Shown piece after piece: positions 33,014-41,762 of a stretch of DNA of 64,000 nucleotides (the stretch's first letter is position 1; each line of letters begins with the position of its first letter). The stretch is taken from NCBI GenBank assembly GCA_049324835.1, contig JBMOMT010000042.1, forward strand, positions 1 through 64,000. The letters run 5' to 3'. Both the position numbers and the translations under genes were made by a program. The stretch comes from JBMOMT01 sp049324835. Lineage in GTDB: Bacteria; Chloroflexota; Anaerolineae; CAYNKW01. The notes beneath the pieces were generated by a model. The model was not told where the DNA came from and did not search any database. It saw only the letters and a program-made list of their open reading frames with translations.

Positions 33014-34111
33014 ATGGAAACTTTTCTGCCCGTCGAGGTGATTCAGCGTTTCATGATCGACGTCTTTCAAGGGTTGGGTGTGCCGCAACAGGATGCCCAC
33101 ATCTGCGCCGATGTGCTCATCGCCTCTGACCTGCGCGGCATCGAGTCGCACGGCGTGGGGCGGCTCAAATACTATTACGACCGCATCGTGGCCGGCGTGC
33201 AATTCCCCCACACCCAGATCGAAATCGTCCGGCAGAGTGAAACCACCGCCCTGCTCGATGGCCATCACGGCATGGGTCAGGTCATCGCCTACCGCGCCAT
33301 GCAAATGGCCATCGAAAAGGCGCGGCAGTACGGTGTGGGTGTGGTGACGGTGCGCAACAGCACCCATTTTGGCATCGCCGGTTATTACCCGCTGATGGCC
33401 GCCGAGGCGGGCATGATGGGCCTGACCGTGACCAACGCCCGGCCGGCCATCGCGCCCACCCACGGCACCGAGCCGATGCTGGGCACCAACCCCATCGCCT
33501 TTGCCGCGCCATCGGACCTGGACTTTTGTTTTTGTTTCGACGGCGCCACCTCGATCAGCCAGCGAGGCAAGATCGAAGTGGCCGCACGGGCCGAAAAGCC
33601 GGTGCCCGAAGGCTGGGTCATCGACGCCGCAGGCCAGGCGATCACCGACCCGGACAAAATCTTGAAAGACATGGCAACCGCCCAGGCGGCGCTGCTACCG
33701 CTGGGCGGCGCGGGTGAGTTGTTTGCCGGTTACAAAGGCTACGACCTGGCCACCGTGGTCGAGATTCTCTCGGCGGCGTTGGGCGGCGGCGTCTTTATGA
33801 AAGACCTGCTGGGTTTTGCCCCCGACGGCTCCCGCCGACCTTACATGCTGGGCCATTTTTTCCTGGCCATCGACATCGCGCATTTTATCCCGCTGGAGCT
33901 GTCGAAACAGATCACGGGCGGCATCATGCGCGCGCTGCAGGCCTCGCGCCAGGCGCCGGGACAGGAGCGCATCTATGTGGCCGGCGAAAAAGAGCACGAG
34001 CTGTTGGCCATCGTGCGCCGCCGAGGCGTCCCGGTCAACAAGAACCTGCGGCAGGAGCTCCAGATGATGCGCGATGAACTGAACATCGCCGGTTATGAGG
34101 CCCATTTTTAG
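33014..34111 (+). CDS. Malate/L-lactate/ureidoglycolate dehydrogenase family protein
   Basis: This 365-aa Ldh_2-family NAD(P)-dependent oxidoreductase has IASDLRGIESHGVGRL near residue 40, VRNSTHFGIAGYY and GTNPIAFAAPS, all typical. It reduces 2-oxo acids or oxidises (S)-2-hydroxy acids or related substrates. It has an AGGAGG site and lies 32 bp after the PLP lyase, so it is probably in the same operon. Confidence 0.9.
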   Translation: METFLPVEVIQRFMIDVFQGLGVPQQDAHICADVLIASDLRGIESHGVGRLKYYYDRIVAGVQFPHTQIEIVRQSETTALLDGHHGMGQVIAYRAMQMAIEKARQYGVGVVTVRNSTHFGIAGYYPLMAAEAGMMGLTVTNARPAIAPTHGTEPMLGTNPIAFAAPSDLDFCFCFDGATSISQRGKIEVAARAEKPVPEGWVIDAAGQAITDPDKILKDMATAQAALLPLGGAGELFAGYKGYDLATVVEILSAALGGGVFMKDLLGFAPDGSRRPYMLGHFFLAIDIAHFIPLELSKQITGGIMRALQASRQAPGQERIYVAGEKEHELLAIVRRRGVPVNKNLRQELQMMRDELNIAGYEAHF

Positions 34112-34160
34112 GCCGGCGTCGATCAGAGCCGCCGGTTGAGCGTCTCGACTCGCCTTGTGG

Positions 34161-34166
34161 TATAAT
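34161..34166 (+). promoter_or_regulatory. Possible -10 box for the D-2-hydroxyacid dehydrogenase gene
   Basis: TATAAT at 34161-34166; the best -35, TTGAGC, lies 19 bp upstream, so the promoter is weak by spacing. It would allow separate expression from the operon in front. Confidence 0.4.
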
Positions 34167-34244
34167 AATGACCACCTGCCAGCCCAGGTGCAAGGCGGTC
34201 CTGCGATCGTGCGCCTCGCGCCCCAGATCCGAGGAGGAGGGTCG

Positions 34245-35216
34245 ATGCAAAAAGTCTTTGTCACCCGCAACGTGCCCAAAGCGGGCCTGGCCCTGTTGCG
34301 CCAGGCATGCCAGGTGGAAATCTGGCCGGGGGAGATGCCCATCCCGCGCGATGTGCTGTTGGCAAAGGTGCGCCACGTGGAAGGGCTGCTCAGTCTGCTC
34401 ACCGAGCGGATCGACGACGAGCTGCTGGACGCCGCGCCGCGTTTAAAGGTGGTGAGCAACATGGCCGTGGGCTACGATAACATCGACGTGGCCGCCTGCA
34501 CGGCGCGGCGCATTCCGGTGGGCAACACCCCCGACGTGTTGACCGACGCCACCGCCGACCTGACGTTTGCCCTGCTGATGGCCGCCGCCCGGCGACTCCC
34601 TGAGGGGGTCGATTACGTGCGCCGTGGCGACTGGCACACCTGGCATCCTCTGGAGCTGCTGGGTGTCGATGTCTGGGGGGCGACTCTGGGCATCGTGGGA
34701 TTGGGCCGCATCGGGCAGGCCGTGGCCCGTCGCGCGCGCGGTTTTGCCATGCGTGTGCTTTACTACGACACCTTGCATAGACCCGATCTGGAAGCCGAGC
34801 TGGGCCTCGAATACGCCGAGATGGACGACTTGCTGGCCGGCTCGGATTTTGTGAGCCTGCACTGCCCGCTGCTGCCGCAGACCCACCACCTGATAGATGC
34901 TATCGCGTTGCGTAAACTCAAGCCCACGGCCATCCTGATCAACGCCGCCCGTGGGCCGGTGGTCGATACCGATGCGCTGGTGACGGCGCTGCGTGAGGGT
35001 TGGCTCGCCGCGGCGGCGCTGGACGTAACCGACCCAGAACCGCTGCCGGCGGATCATGCGCTGGTGAGCCTGCCCAACTGTATCGTCGTGCCCCACATCG
35101 GCAGCGCCACCGTCGTTTCGCGCAATCGCATGGCCACACGCGCAGCGGAAAACTTGCTGGCCGGGCTGCAAGGACAAAGATTACCCTACTGTGTGAACCC
35201 CCAGGTCTACGAGTAA
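34245..35216 (+). CDS. D-2-hydroxyacid dehydrogenase (glyoxylate/hydroxypyruvate reductase-like)
   Basis: This 323-aa enzyme has the NAD-binding motif LGIVGLGRIGQAVARRARGF (G-x-G-x-x-G), the catalytic arginine in LINAARGPVVDTDAL and the histidine in VPHIGSAT. It probably reduces hydroxypyruvate or glyoxylate. ATG 34245 follows GAGGAGGAGG. It ends at a strong terminator. Confidence 0.93.
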   Translation: MQKVFVTRNVPKAGLALLRQACQVEIWPGEMPIPRDVLLAKVRHVEGLLSLLTERIDDELLDAAPRLKVVSNMAVGYDNIDVAACTARRIPVGNTPDVLTDATADLTFALLMAAARRLPEGVDYVRRGDWHTWHPLELLGVDVWGATLGIVGLGRIGQAVARRARGFAMRVLYYDTLHRPDLEAELGLEYAEMDDLLAGSDFVSLHCPLLPQTHHLIDAIALRKLKPTAILINAARGPVVDTDALVTALREGWLAAAALDVTDPEPLPADHALVSLPNCIVVPHIGSATVVSRNRMATRAAENLLAGLQGQRLPYCVNPQVYE

Positions 35217-35240
35217 CCCTGGACGCTCTCCTGAAATCAC

Positions 35241-35270
35241 ACAGACGAGCCAGTTCGATGGCTCGTCTGT
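35241..35270. terminator. Terminator between convergent genes
   Basis: ACAGACGAGCCA (35241-35252) pairs with TGGCTCGTCTGT (35259-35270) around GTTCGA, followed by TTTTTT. Confidence 0.93.
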
Positions 35271-35297
35271 TTTTTTATCCGGTATGCGCCTGCCAGA

Positions 35298-36365
35298 TCA
35301 ACAATCGAGCGGGTAGCGGCCATAACGGCGCGTGGCCCGGATCATGGCCTTAAAATTCTCCAGTTTCACATAGTGGGCCACGGTGTTGCTGGAGCCCACG
35401 GCATAACCGCCGCCGGGAGCCAGCGCGCGGATGCGCTGCCGCACCTCGGCCTCGACGTCCTGAGGCGTGCCCAGCGTCAGCGTCTCGCCGATCTCGATGT
35501 TGCCCAGGAGGCAAAGTTGATGGCCATAGGCCGCTTTGAGCTCGCGGCTGTCCATCGACTTGGGCTCGACCGGATGGATGGCGTTAAAACCGCAAGCGAT
35601 CAGGTCTGGCAACACCTGCCACAGGTTACCATCGGAATGGATGACAAAGGGCAGGTCTCTGGCCCGGCACAGACGACCCATCTCGCTCAGGTACGGAAAC
35701 AGCCAGCGACGCAGCACCTGCGGATGCACCATCGTGCCCGAGATGTAGGCCAGATCGTCGCCGTACCACATGGCCCCGATGTGCTCCATCTCGACGATGC
35801 GGCGAAACACCTCCAGTTGGATCTGACCCACGCGGCGGAACATGGCCTCCACCAGGTCTGGCCGATCCATGAGGGCAAAACAAAAGGGCTCAAAGCCCAT
35901 GATGCGCCACACCCGGGTAAAAATGCCACCCACGCCCGAAATGATCTTCATGCCCGGCGCCAGGCAGCGGGCGCATTCGACCAGATTCTCGTAATCGATG
36001 GTTGCCGCATCCGGCCAGGGATAGGCTTCGAATTCTTGCCAGTTGCTCACCAGGCTGATCTCGTCGCCGGCCCACCTGGATAACTGCATGTCGCCGGCAT
36101 AGATACGATCCTCATCGGCGTGACCATCGCCCACCATGCGGTACTCGTAATTGGCCCGCAAATAGATGTAATCGTAACCGGCCCGATACCAGAAATCGAC
36201 GTCGTCCTGCACGGTGCGGATGGGCCGCTCCAGAAATGCCTGCTTGATCTGCCAATCGACGTGCAGCTCGGCGTTGGGCACGCGGTCGGGCTCGCCCTCC
36301 AGCATGAGCACCCGGCGCAGGCGCTCGAAATCTGGCGCCAACGGCACCCCAGCGTCGTGCGGCAT
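35298..36365 (-). CDS. Uroporphyrinogen decarboxylase-like protein 1
   Basis: This 355-aa UroD/MtaA-superfamily protein has FVIHSDGNLWQVLPDLIACGFNAIHPVEP and a C-terminal LAPGGGYAVGSSNTVAHYV, usual in the group of cobalamin-linked methyltransferase-like proteins rather than true HemE. The MtaA zinc motif HxC is replaced by HSD. Its ATG directly follows the TAG of a broken paralogue, so it is translated from the transcript of that gene. Substrate unknown. Confidence 0.88.
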   Translation of the reverse strand: MPHDAGVPLAPDFERLRRVLMLEGEPDRVPNAELHVDWQIKQAFLERPIRTVQDDVDFWYRAGYDYIYLRANYEYRMVGDGHADEDRIYAGDMQLSRWAGDEISLVSNWQEFEAYPWPDAATIDYENLVECARCLAPGMKIISGVGGIFTRVWRIMGFEPFCFALMDRPDLVEAMFRRVGQIQLEVFRRIVEMEHIGAMWYGDDLAYISGTMVHPQVLRRWLFPYLSEMGRLCRARDLPFVIHSDGNLWQVLPDLIACGFNAIHPVEPKSMDSRELKAAYGHQLCLLGNIEIGETLTLGTPQDVEAEVRQRIRALAPGGGYAVGSSNTVAHYVKLENFKAMIRATRRYGRYPLDC

Positions 36366-36680
36366 CTAGCTCCCCCTATCGTCTCTACGGCCGGCCGGCC
36401 ATTCGTCGGCGGCCTGGAACATGGCGCAGACGTTCTGCGGCGGCACGCCGGCCAGCACGTAACCACCATCTGCGGCCAGATCGTCCAGCCGCCGCCACAC
36501 CTCGCGCCCGACCTCCTGCGGGCTGCCGTGGGGCAGCACGCGCTGCGTATCGATGCCGCCCCAAAAGGTCAGCTCGCGGCCACAGACCGCCTCGAGAGCG
36601 GCGGCGTCGCCCACATCGCGCGGCGGCCTGTCCGGCAGGCGGTGGCTCAGAACAGCCAGCGCCCGCTGGTGGGAGTTCAT
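36366..36680 (-). pseudogene. Internally deleted UroD-like remnant
   Basis: This 104-aa frame starts like a UroD-family protein (SHQRALAVLSHRLPDRPPRDVG) and, after about 35 residues, jumps to a family C terminus (LTFWGGIDTQRVLPHGSPQEV, DDLAADGGYVLAGVPP). The central 240 or so residues of the barrel are gone, but the frame is open. It still holds the promoter-proximal position of the leftward operon. It is probably a deletion derivative kept as the leader of the downstream gene. Confidence 0.8.
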
Positions 36681-36731
36681 GGAAAAAGCTCCTCAAGAGG
36701 TGAAAAAACAAGGGTCTGGCACCTTGGGCCC

Positions 36732-36760
36732 AGCATATCAGAACCGCACAGTTTTGTCAA
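36732..36760 (-). promoter_or_regulatory. Leftward promoter for the UroD-like operon
   Basis: Minus-strand -35 TTGACA (36760-36755), 17-bp spacer, -10 TATGCT (36737-36732). It is back to back with the rightward promoter at 36802. Confidence 0.8.
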
Positions 36761-36801
36761 GAGCTCGATAGTCGGAAACCCAGGCGCACTGCCACCCCAC
36801 C

Positions 36802-36850
36802 TTGACAAACCAGACAATCGCGGTATAATGCAATTTAGAAACTCGGTTTC
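36802..36850 (+). promoter_or_regulatory. Promoter with GAAAC-N3-GTTTC operator for the DapA/AOR operon
   Basis: -35 TTGACA (36802-36807), 16-bp spacer, -10 TATAAT (36824-36829), then exactly 8 bp and the palindrome GAAACTCGGTTTC (36838-36850), which would cover the transcription start and block it. The IclR gene at 44341 has the same arrangement. Confidence 0.8.
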
Positions 36851-36928
36851 GTAATACCTCGCTTGTAAACACTGCCCGTTCTTTTTCATCGTGTCAGACC
36901 AAACCAATCAATGGCACAGGAGGAATTG

Positions 36929-37906
36929 ATGACCACGTCCCGGAAAGACAAACTCGTCGGTATCGTCGTGTCGCTGCCCAGTTTTTGCGACGCCAATTAC
37001 AAACTGCGGCTGGATCGCCAGCGGACGCACATTCGCTGGCTGATCGACAAAGGACTCGTGGAAGGCTCGGCGGTGCTCATGATCGCCGGCGGCCTGGGGG
37101 AGGGCTACTTTTTGGGCGACGACGAGTGGCGCGCCATGGCCGACGTCCTCGTCGATGCCGCCCAGGGCCAGGTTGCCACCATGATCGGCGTGTTCGAGCT
37201 GAGCGCCCGGCGCGCCGCCGAAAAGGCGCGCTACGCCGCCGACGCCGGCATCGATTTCATCCAACTGGCCCCACCCCACTACATGGTGCCCTCTGAAAAC
37301 GACGTGTTCAACCACTACCGCTACGTACACGACAGCGCCGGCATCGGCATCATGGCCTACAACATCCCGTGGGGCATGCCCAAGCCCGGCTTCGAGTTCA
37401 CGGCGCGGCTGCTGGATCGTTTTGCCGGGCTGGAAAACGTCGTCGGCGTCAAGTGGGCCTCTGACGACATCATGCACTACCTGCGTATATTACGCCTGTT
37501 CGGCGAGCGGTTCAACTTTATCGATAACCTGCTCATCTTTTCGTTGGGCGCGCGCCTGGGCGCCAGGGGCTACATCGACTTTTACGCCAACGCCGCGCCG
37601 CGGCTTTCACTCAAGTTCTGGGAGCTGCTCCGGGAGAAAAGATACGACGAGTTTGATAAAATGTGGCTCAAAATGCACTTCGATCCCTTTATCAAAGTGG
37701 TGCGACCCGAAGAACGCACCTGGGTGGGTGTGGGCGAAGGCCCCACCTCCCGGCTCACCCTGCGCGCCCTGGGCATGGAGGCCGGGCCTTCCTTCCCGGC
37801 GCAGGCCGAGCCGCCGGAGGAGAACCTGCATCTGGCCCGCCGGGCCATTGAGGCCAGCGGCATTCTGGAATGGGTCGATTGGGATCAGACGATATTCGAC
37901 CGGTAA
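36929..37906 (+). CDS. DapA-family lyase 1
   Basis: This 325-aa protein is a dihydrodipicolinate synthase/N-acetylneuraminate lyase family member: K175 in VGVKWASDD fits the Schiff-base lysine and Y144 in AYNIPWG the catalytic tyrosine. These aldolases join or split pyruvate and an aldehyde. ATG 36929 is chosen because GGAGG sits 5 bp upstream; ATG 36911 precedes that site. It is the first gene of the operon reaching 44170. Confidence 0.88.
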   Translation: MTTSRKDKLVGIVVSLPSFCDANYKLRLDRQRTHIRWLIDKGLVEGSAVLMIAGGLGEGYFLGDDEWRAMADVLVDAAQGQVATMIGVFELSARRAAEKARYAADAGIDFIQLAPPHYMVPSENDVFNHYRYVHDSAGIGIMAYNIPWGMPKPGFEFTARLLDRFAGLENVVGVKWASDDIMHYLRILRLFGERFNFIDNLLIFSLGARLGARGYIDFYANAAPRLSLKFWELLREKRYDEFDKMWLKMHFDPFIKVVRPEERTWVGVGEGPTSRLTLRALGMEAGPSFPAQAEPPEENLHLARRAIEASGILEWVDWDQTIFDR

Positions 37907-37977
37907 GGTTTGTGAGAGCCTGGCACAACGAAATTCGACGATCGGGCATCGTTGCCAAGAACGAGGAGGCTGGAACA

Positions 37978-38916
37978 GTGAATCTCGCGGACGTCAAACA
38001 GGTCATACGCGGGCCGCTGGCCCCGGTGCTGACCATCTATCGGCAGGACGATCTGTCCGTGGACCTGGACGCCATCCAGGCAAACGTGGATCAACAGATT
38101 CGGCGCGGCATGAGCCGCGGAAACGGCGTGCTGCTGGCAGCCGGGGCCGGCGGTGATTTCCCGCTGTTGAGCTTGGAAGAGCGTAAGGCCGTCATCAAGG
38201 CCGTGGCCGAGGCCGCCGGCGACCGGGCCACGGTGCTGGGCACGGCCCAGTCGCCGCTGACGCAGGAGGCCATCGAGCTGGCCCAATGGAGCCAGCAGGT
38301 GGGCTGTTATGGCATCCAGCTCAGCCCCAGCTGGTATTACCCGCCCAACGATCGTCAGGTCTACGAGCATTTCAAGGCCGTGGCCGAGAGCATCGATATT
38401 TGCATCATGATCTATCACACCCCCTGGCTGGGCTCGGTCATGAGCACCGAGCTGTTCGGCCGGCTGTGGCAAGAGTTCAGCAACATCCGCTCCATCAAGT
38501 GGGCGGCTTCCAACCCGGCTGAGACCATGGCTGGCTATATCGAGCTGTCCGGTAAATACGCCATGATCAACAATGGGCCCTCGCTGTTGGAAGGGGCCCT
38601 GCTGGGAGCCAGCGGTTTCGTCACCCATCTGGCCAATGTCTGGCCGGAGCAGCAAGTGGCCTTTTGGAAGCTGATCGAGAGCGGCGATTACCGGCAGGCC
38701 ACCGCCGAGTATCTCAAGGTGCAGTGGCCCTGGCGCGGGCTGCGATCCTGGGCCTACACCACCATCGCCCGCGGCGAGTCGCTGGCGGTCAAACCGGCCG
38801 CCGAGATGACCGGCTTTTACGGCGGCCCCAGCCGCCCACCGATGATAGATTTGAATCAGGAACAGCGCGCCCACATGCGTTCTGTGCTGCAGGAAATGGG
38901 CGCGCCGCTGGTGTAA
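37978..38916 (+). CDS. DapA-family lyase 2
   Basis: This 312-aa paralogue has K174 in SIKWAASNP and Y146 in IMIYHTPW. The usual GTTGE is replaced by AAGAGGDFP (55-62), so its 2-oxo-acid-binding loop differs from true DapA. GTG 37978 follows GAGGAGG. Two different DapA-type lyases in tandem suggest a pathway with two C-C lyase steps or a hetero-oligomer. Confidence 0.87.
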   Translation: MNLADVKQVIRGPLAPVLTIYRQDDLSVDLDAIQANVDQQIRRGMSRGNGVLLAAGAGGDFPLLSLEERKAVIKAVAEAAGDRATVLGTAQSPLTQEAIELAQWSQQVGCYGIQLSPSWYYPPNDRQVYEHFKAVAESIDICIMIYHTPWLGSVMSTELFGRLWQEFSNIRSIKWAASNPAETMAGYIELSGKYAMINNGPSLLEGALLGASGFVTHLANVWPEQQVAFWKLIESGDYRQATAEYLKVQWPWRGLRSWAYTTIARGESLAVKPAAEMTGFYGGPSRPPMIDLNQEQRAHMRSVLQEMGAPLV

Positions 38917-38931
38917 AAAAGGAGACCCAAA

Positions 38932-40803
38932 GTGACCCAATTGGGAGGGTATGTCGGACGTTTTCTTTTTGTGGACCTGACCCGCGGCGAATGGACGGAG
39001 GAGCGCCCCGAGGAATCGTTGCTCAGGCATTTCATCGGCGGTTACGGGCTGGGGGCCAAAATCCTTTACGAGCGCCTGCCCGCCGACGTCGATCCGCTGG
39101 GCCCGGAAAACATGCTGGGTTTTGTCACCGGACCGCTCACCGGCACGCCGGCCATCATGGCCTCGCGCTACTGCGCCGTGGGCAAATCGCCCCTCACCGG
39201 CGGCTGGGGCGACGCCAATTCGGGCGGCGAGTTTGGCCCGGCGCTCAAGTTTGCCGGCTATGACGCCGTTTTTTTCAGCGGGGCCGCCGCCGAGCCGGCC
39301 TACTTGCTCATCGAAAACGGGCGCGCCGGGCTGCACCCCGCCGCCGATCTGTGGGGCCTGGACGCCATCGAAACCGAAGAGGCCCTGCAGGCGCGCCACG
39401 GCGATGACGCCCGCGTGGCCTGCATCGGCCCGGCGGGCGAGCGCGTTTCTCTCATCGCCTGCATCATCAACGATCGTGGCCGGGCGGCAGGGCGTTCGGG
39501 CCTGGGCGCGGTGATGGGCTCCAAGAAACTCAAGGCCGTGGTCGTGCGCGGCGCGGCCAAGCCCCACGTGGTCCATCCGGAGCAGGTGAGGGCTCTACGC
39601 AAAAAATACCTGCCCCTGTTCCAGAAGGGCGGCAGCGCAGAAATCATGCGCAACTTTGGCACGCCGGGTTTTACCAGGGCCCTCACCACCATCGGCCGCA
39701 CGCCCATCAAAAACTGGGGCGGTTTTTACCCCGACGACTATCCCAACCCCGACGCCGTCGACGGCCCGGCGGTGGTGGCCTATGAGGCCAAAAAATACGC
39801 CTGCTGGCACTGCAACCAGGCCTGCGGCGGCATCGTGCGCTGGGAGTCGGGCGGGCAGGTGTACGAGGGCCACAAGCCCGAGTACGAAACGCTGGCCACG
39901 CTGGGCACCTACTGCGGCATCGAGGACCTGGAAGCCACCATGAACATGAACGAGATGTGCAACCGGGCCGGGTTCGATACCATCTCGGCCGGCTCGACGA
40001 TTGCCTTTGCCATGGAATGTTACCAGAACGGCCTGTTCAGCGCGGAACAACTCGATGGCCTCGAGTTGGCCTGGGGCAACGGCGCGGCGGCCACCGAGCT
40101 GCTGCAGCGCATGATCGAGCGCCGCGGCCTGGGCGACATTCTGGCCGATGGCACGCTGCGCGCCGCCCAACGCATCGGGCAGGGCAGCCAGGCCTTTGCC
40201 ATCCACTCTGGCGGGCAAGAGCTACCGGCCCACGACCCTCGCCACGCAGCCGATTTCGGCCTGATCTATCAGATTTCGCCCACGCCCGGCCGCCACACCC
40301 AGGGCGGCATGGGCGCGGCCAACATGCCGCCGGAACAGATCGCACTCTATGGGCTGGATGCCAGCCTCAAGGAAAGCGATCCGGTGCGCTTTCACGCTCT
40401 GGCTTACGCCGCCGCCACCGCCTGGAAAAACGTGCTCAATGCCGCCGGGCTGTGCTCTTTTGGCACCATGACCATGCCCCCCGAGTACGTGCCCGAGTTT
40501 CTGGCCGCCGTCACCGGCTGGGATGTCGATATGGCCGAGTGCGTGCAAACGGGCGAGCGCATCGAGACCATGCGCCACCTTTACGGTTTGCGCGAGGGCT
40601 ACAACCCGCTGCAGGTGCAGGTTGCGCCGCGGGCCATGGGCCGCCCGCCGCTGCCCGGCGGCCCACGAGCCGGCGTGACGGTCGACGTGGATGCCGTGCG
40701 CGCCATCTACCTGGAGCGCATGGCCTGGCACCCGGTCACGGCCGTGCCCAGCCCGGAGCGGTTGGTCGATCTGGGCTTGAAAGAACCGGTCGATAGGGTT
40801 TGA
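38932..40803 (+). CDS. Tungsten aldehyde:ferredoxin oxidoreductase
   Basis: This 623-aa AOR-family enzyme oxidises aldehydes to carboxylates with reduction of ferredoxin. It has the N-terminal MTQLGGYVGRFLFVDLT opening, GGWGDANSGGEFGPALK, cluster cysteines CWHCNQAC and a later LCSF cysteine for [4Fe-4S], and tungstopterin-site regions. This points to anaerobic or microaerobic life. GTG 38932 has GGAG upstream. By position it would oxidise the aldehyde released by the DapA-type lyases. Confidence 0.95.
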   Translation: MTQLGGYVGRFLFVDLTRGEWTEERPEESLLRHFIGGYGLGAKILYERLPADVDPLGPENMLGFVTGPLTGTPAIMASRYCAVGKSPLTGGWGDANSGGEFGPALKFAGYDAVFFSGAAAEPAYLLIENGRAGLHPAADLWGLDAIETEEALQARHGDDARVACIGPAGERVSLIACIINDRGRAAGRSGLGAVMGSKKLKAVVVRGAAKPHVVHPEQVRALRKKYLPLFQKGGSAEIMRNFGTPGFTRALTTIGRTPIKNWGGFYPDDYPNPDAVDGPAVVAYEAKKYACWHCNQACGGIVRWESGGQVYEGHKPEYETLATLGTYCGIEDLEATMNMNEMCNRAGFDTISAGSTIAFAMECYQNGLFSAEQLDGLELAWGNGAAATELLQRMIERRGLGDILADGTLRAAQRIGQGSQAFAIHSGGQELPAHDPRHAADFGLIYQISPTPGRHTQGGMGAANMPPEQIALYGLDASLKESDPVRFHALAYAAATAWKNVLNAAGLCSFGTMTMPPEYVPEFLAAVTGWDVDMAECVQTGERIETMRHLYGLREGYNPLQVQVAPRAMGRPPLPGGPRAGVTVDVDAVRAIYLERMAWHPVTAVPSPERLVDLGLKEPVDRV

Positions 40804-40809
40804 TGGATC

Positions 40810-41709
40810 ATGAGCGTCTCTGGCAAACCTCAGGAAAGCATCGTCTATGTCAACGGCGAGTTTCTGCCGGCCAGCGAGGCCAGGGTATCCGTTTTTGACC
40901 ATGTCGTCCTGTATGGAGACGGTGTCTATGATACCATGTGTGCCTGGAATTATGGTCTCTTTAAGCTGGATGAGCACGTGGAGCGCCTGTACGAATCGGC
41001 GCACGCCATCAAATTAGAGGTTCCCCTCGACAAAAGAGAGCTCAAAGCCGTCATTCTGGAGACCGTCAGGCGCAACGATTTACGCAACGCTTACGTCAAA
41101 GTGATTGCCACGCGAGGGGTAGGGGCGCAGCCCTTGATGAGTCCCTACAACTGTACACCCGGCCTGATCGTTTTTGCCGTGCCCTATATGTCGTTGGTGG
41201 GCTCGGCCCAAGATCGTGGTATCAAAATGATGGTCTCATCGCTACGGCGGATCCCCGATGAGTGTCTCAGTTCCAAGATCAAGTCGTGCAACTATTTGAA
41301 TCACATCCTGATGCGCATGGAGGCCAACGAAGCCGGAGCAGATGATGCCATCGAACTCGATATGGAAGGGTATGTCTGCGAGGCGCCGGGTTATAACGTC
41401 TTTATGGTCAAAAAAGGCGTCATCTATACGCCGATCGACCACATCCTGCTCGGTGTCACCCGTCAAACCGTGATCGAATTGGCCGAGGCAGCCAGCATAC
41501 CTGTGCAGGAAAGACGGATCCAGCCTTTTGACCTGTACAATGCTGACGAGATGTTCTTGTCCAGCACGGCGGGCGGAATCTTTGCCGTCGGTGAGTTGGA
41601 TGGTCGGATGATAGGCAACGGCAAACCAGGCCCGTTGACCAAAATGATGGGCAATGCCTATCTGGCCCTGTTGGAAAGCGGCGAAAAGAGCACGCCTGTC
41701 GGTCGATGA
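40810..41709 (+). CDS. Class IV PLP aminotransferase (branched-chain type)
   Basis: This 299-aa fold-type IV aminotransferase has the PLP lysine K158 in SKIKSCNYLNHIL and ELDMEGYVCEAPGYNVFMV. Both branched-chain (IlvE) and D-amino-acid transaminases look like this; in the operon it could make or remove an amino group next to the lyases. Base use is less GC-rich than its neighbours. It starts 6 bp after the AOR gene. Confidence 0.9.
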   Translation: MSVSGKPQESIVYVNGEFLPASEARVSVFDHVVLYGDGVYDTMCAWNYGLFKLDEHVERLYESAHAIKLEVPLDKRELKAVILETVRRNDLRNAYVKVIATRGVGAQPLMSPYNCTPGLIVFAVPYMSLVGSAQDRGIKMMVSSLRRIPDECLSSKIKSCNYLNHILMRMEANEAGADDAIELDMEGYVCEAPGYNVFMVKKGVIYTPIDHILLGVTRQTVIELAEAASIPVQERRIQPFDLYNADEMFLSSTAGGIFAVGELDGRMIGNGKPGPLTKMMGNAYLALLESGEKSTPVGR

Positions 41710-41762
41710 TCGGCGCGTTGAACGTTTGCAGTCAGGGACCAATCTTTCCGGGGAGGGTGAGA

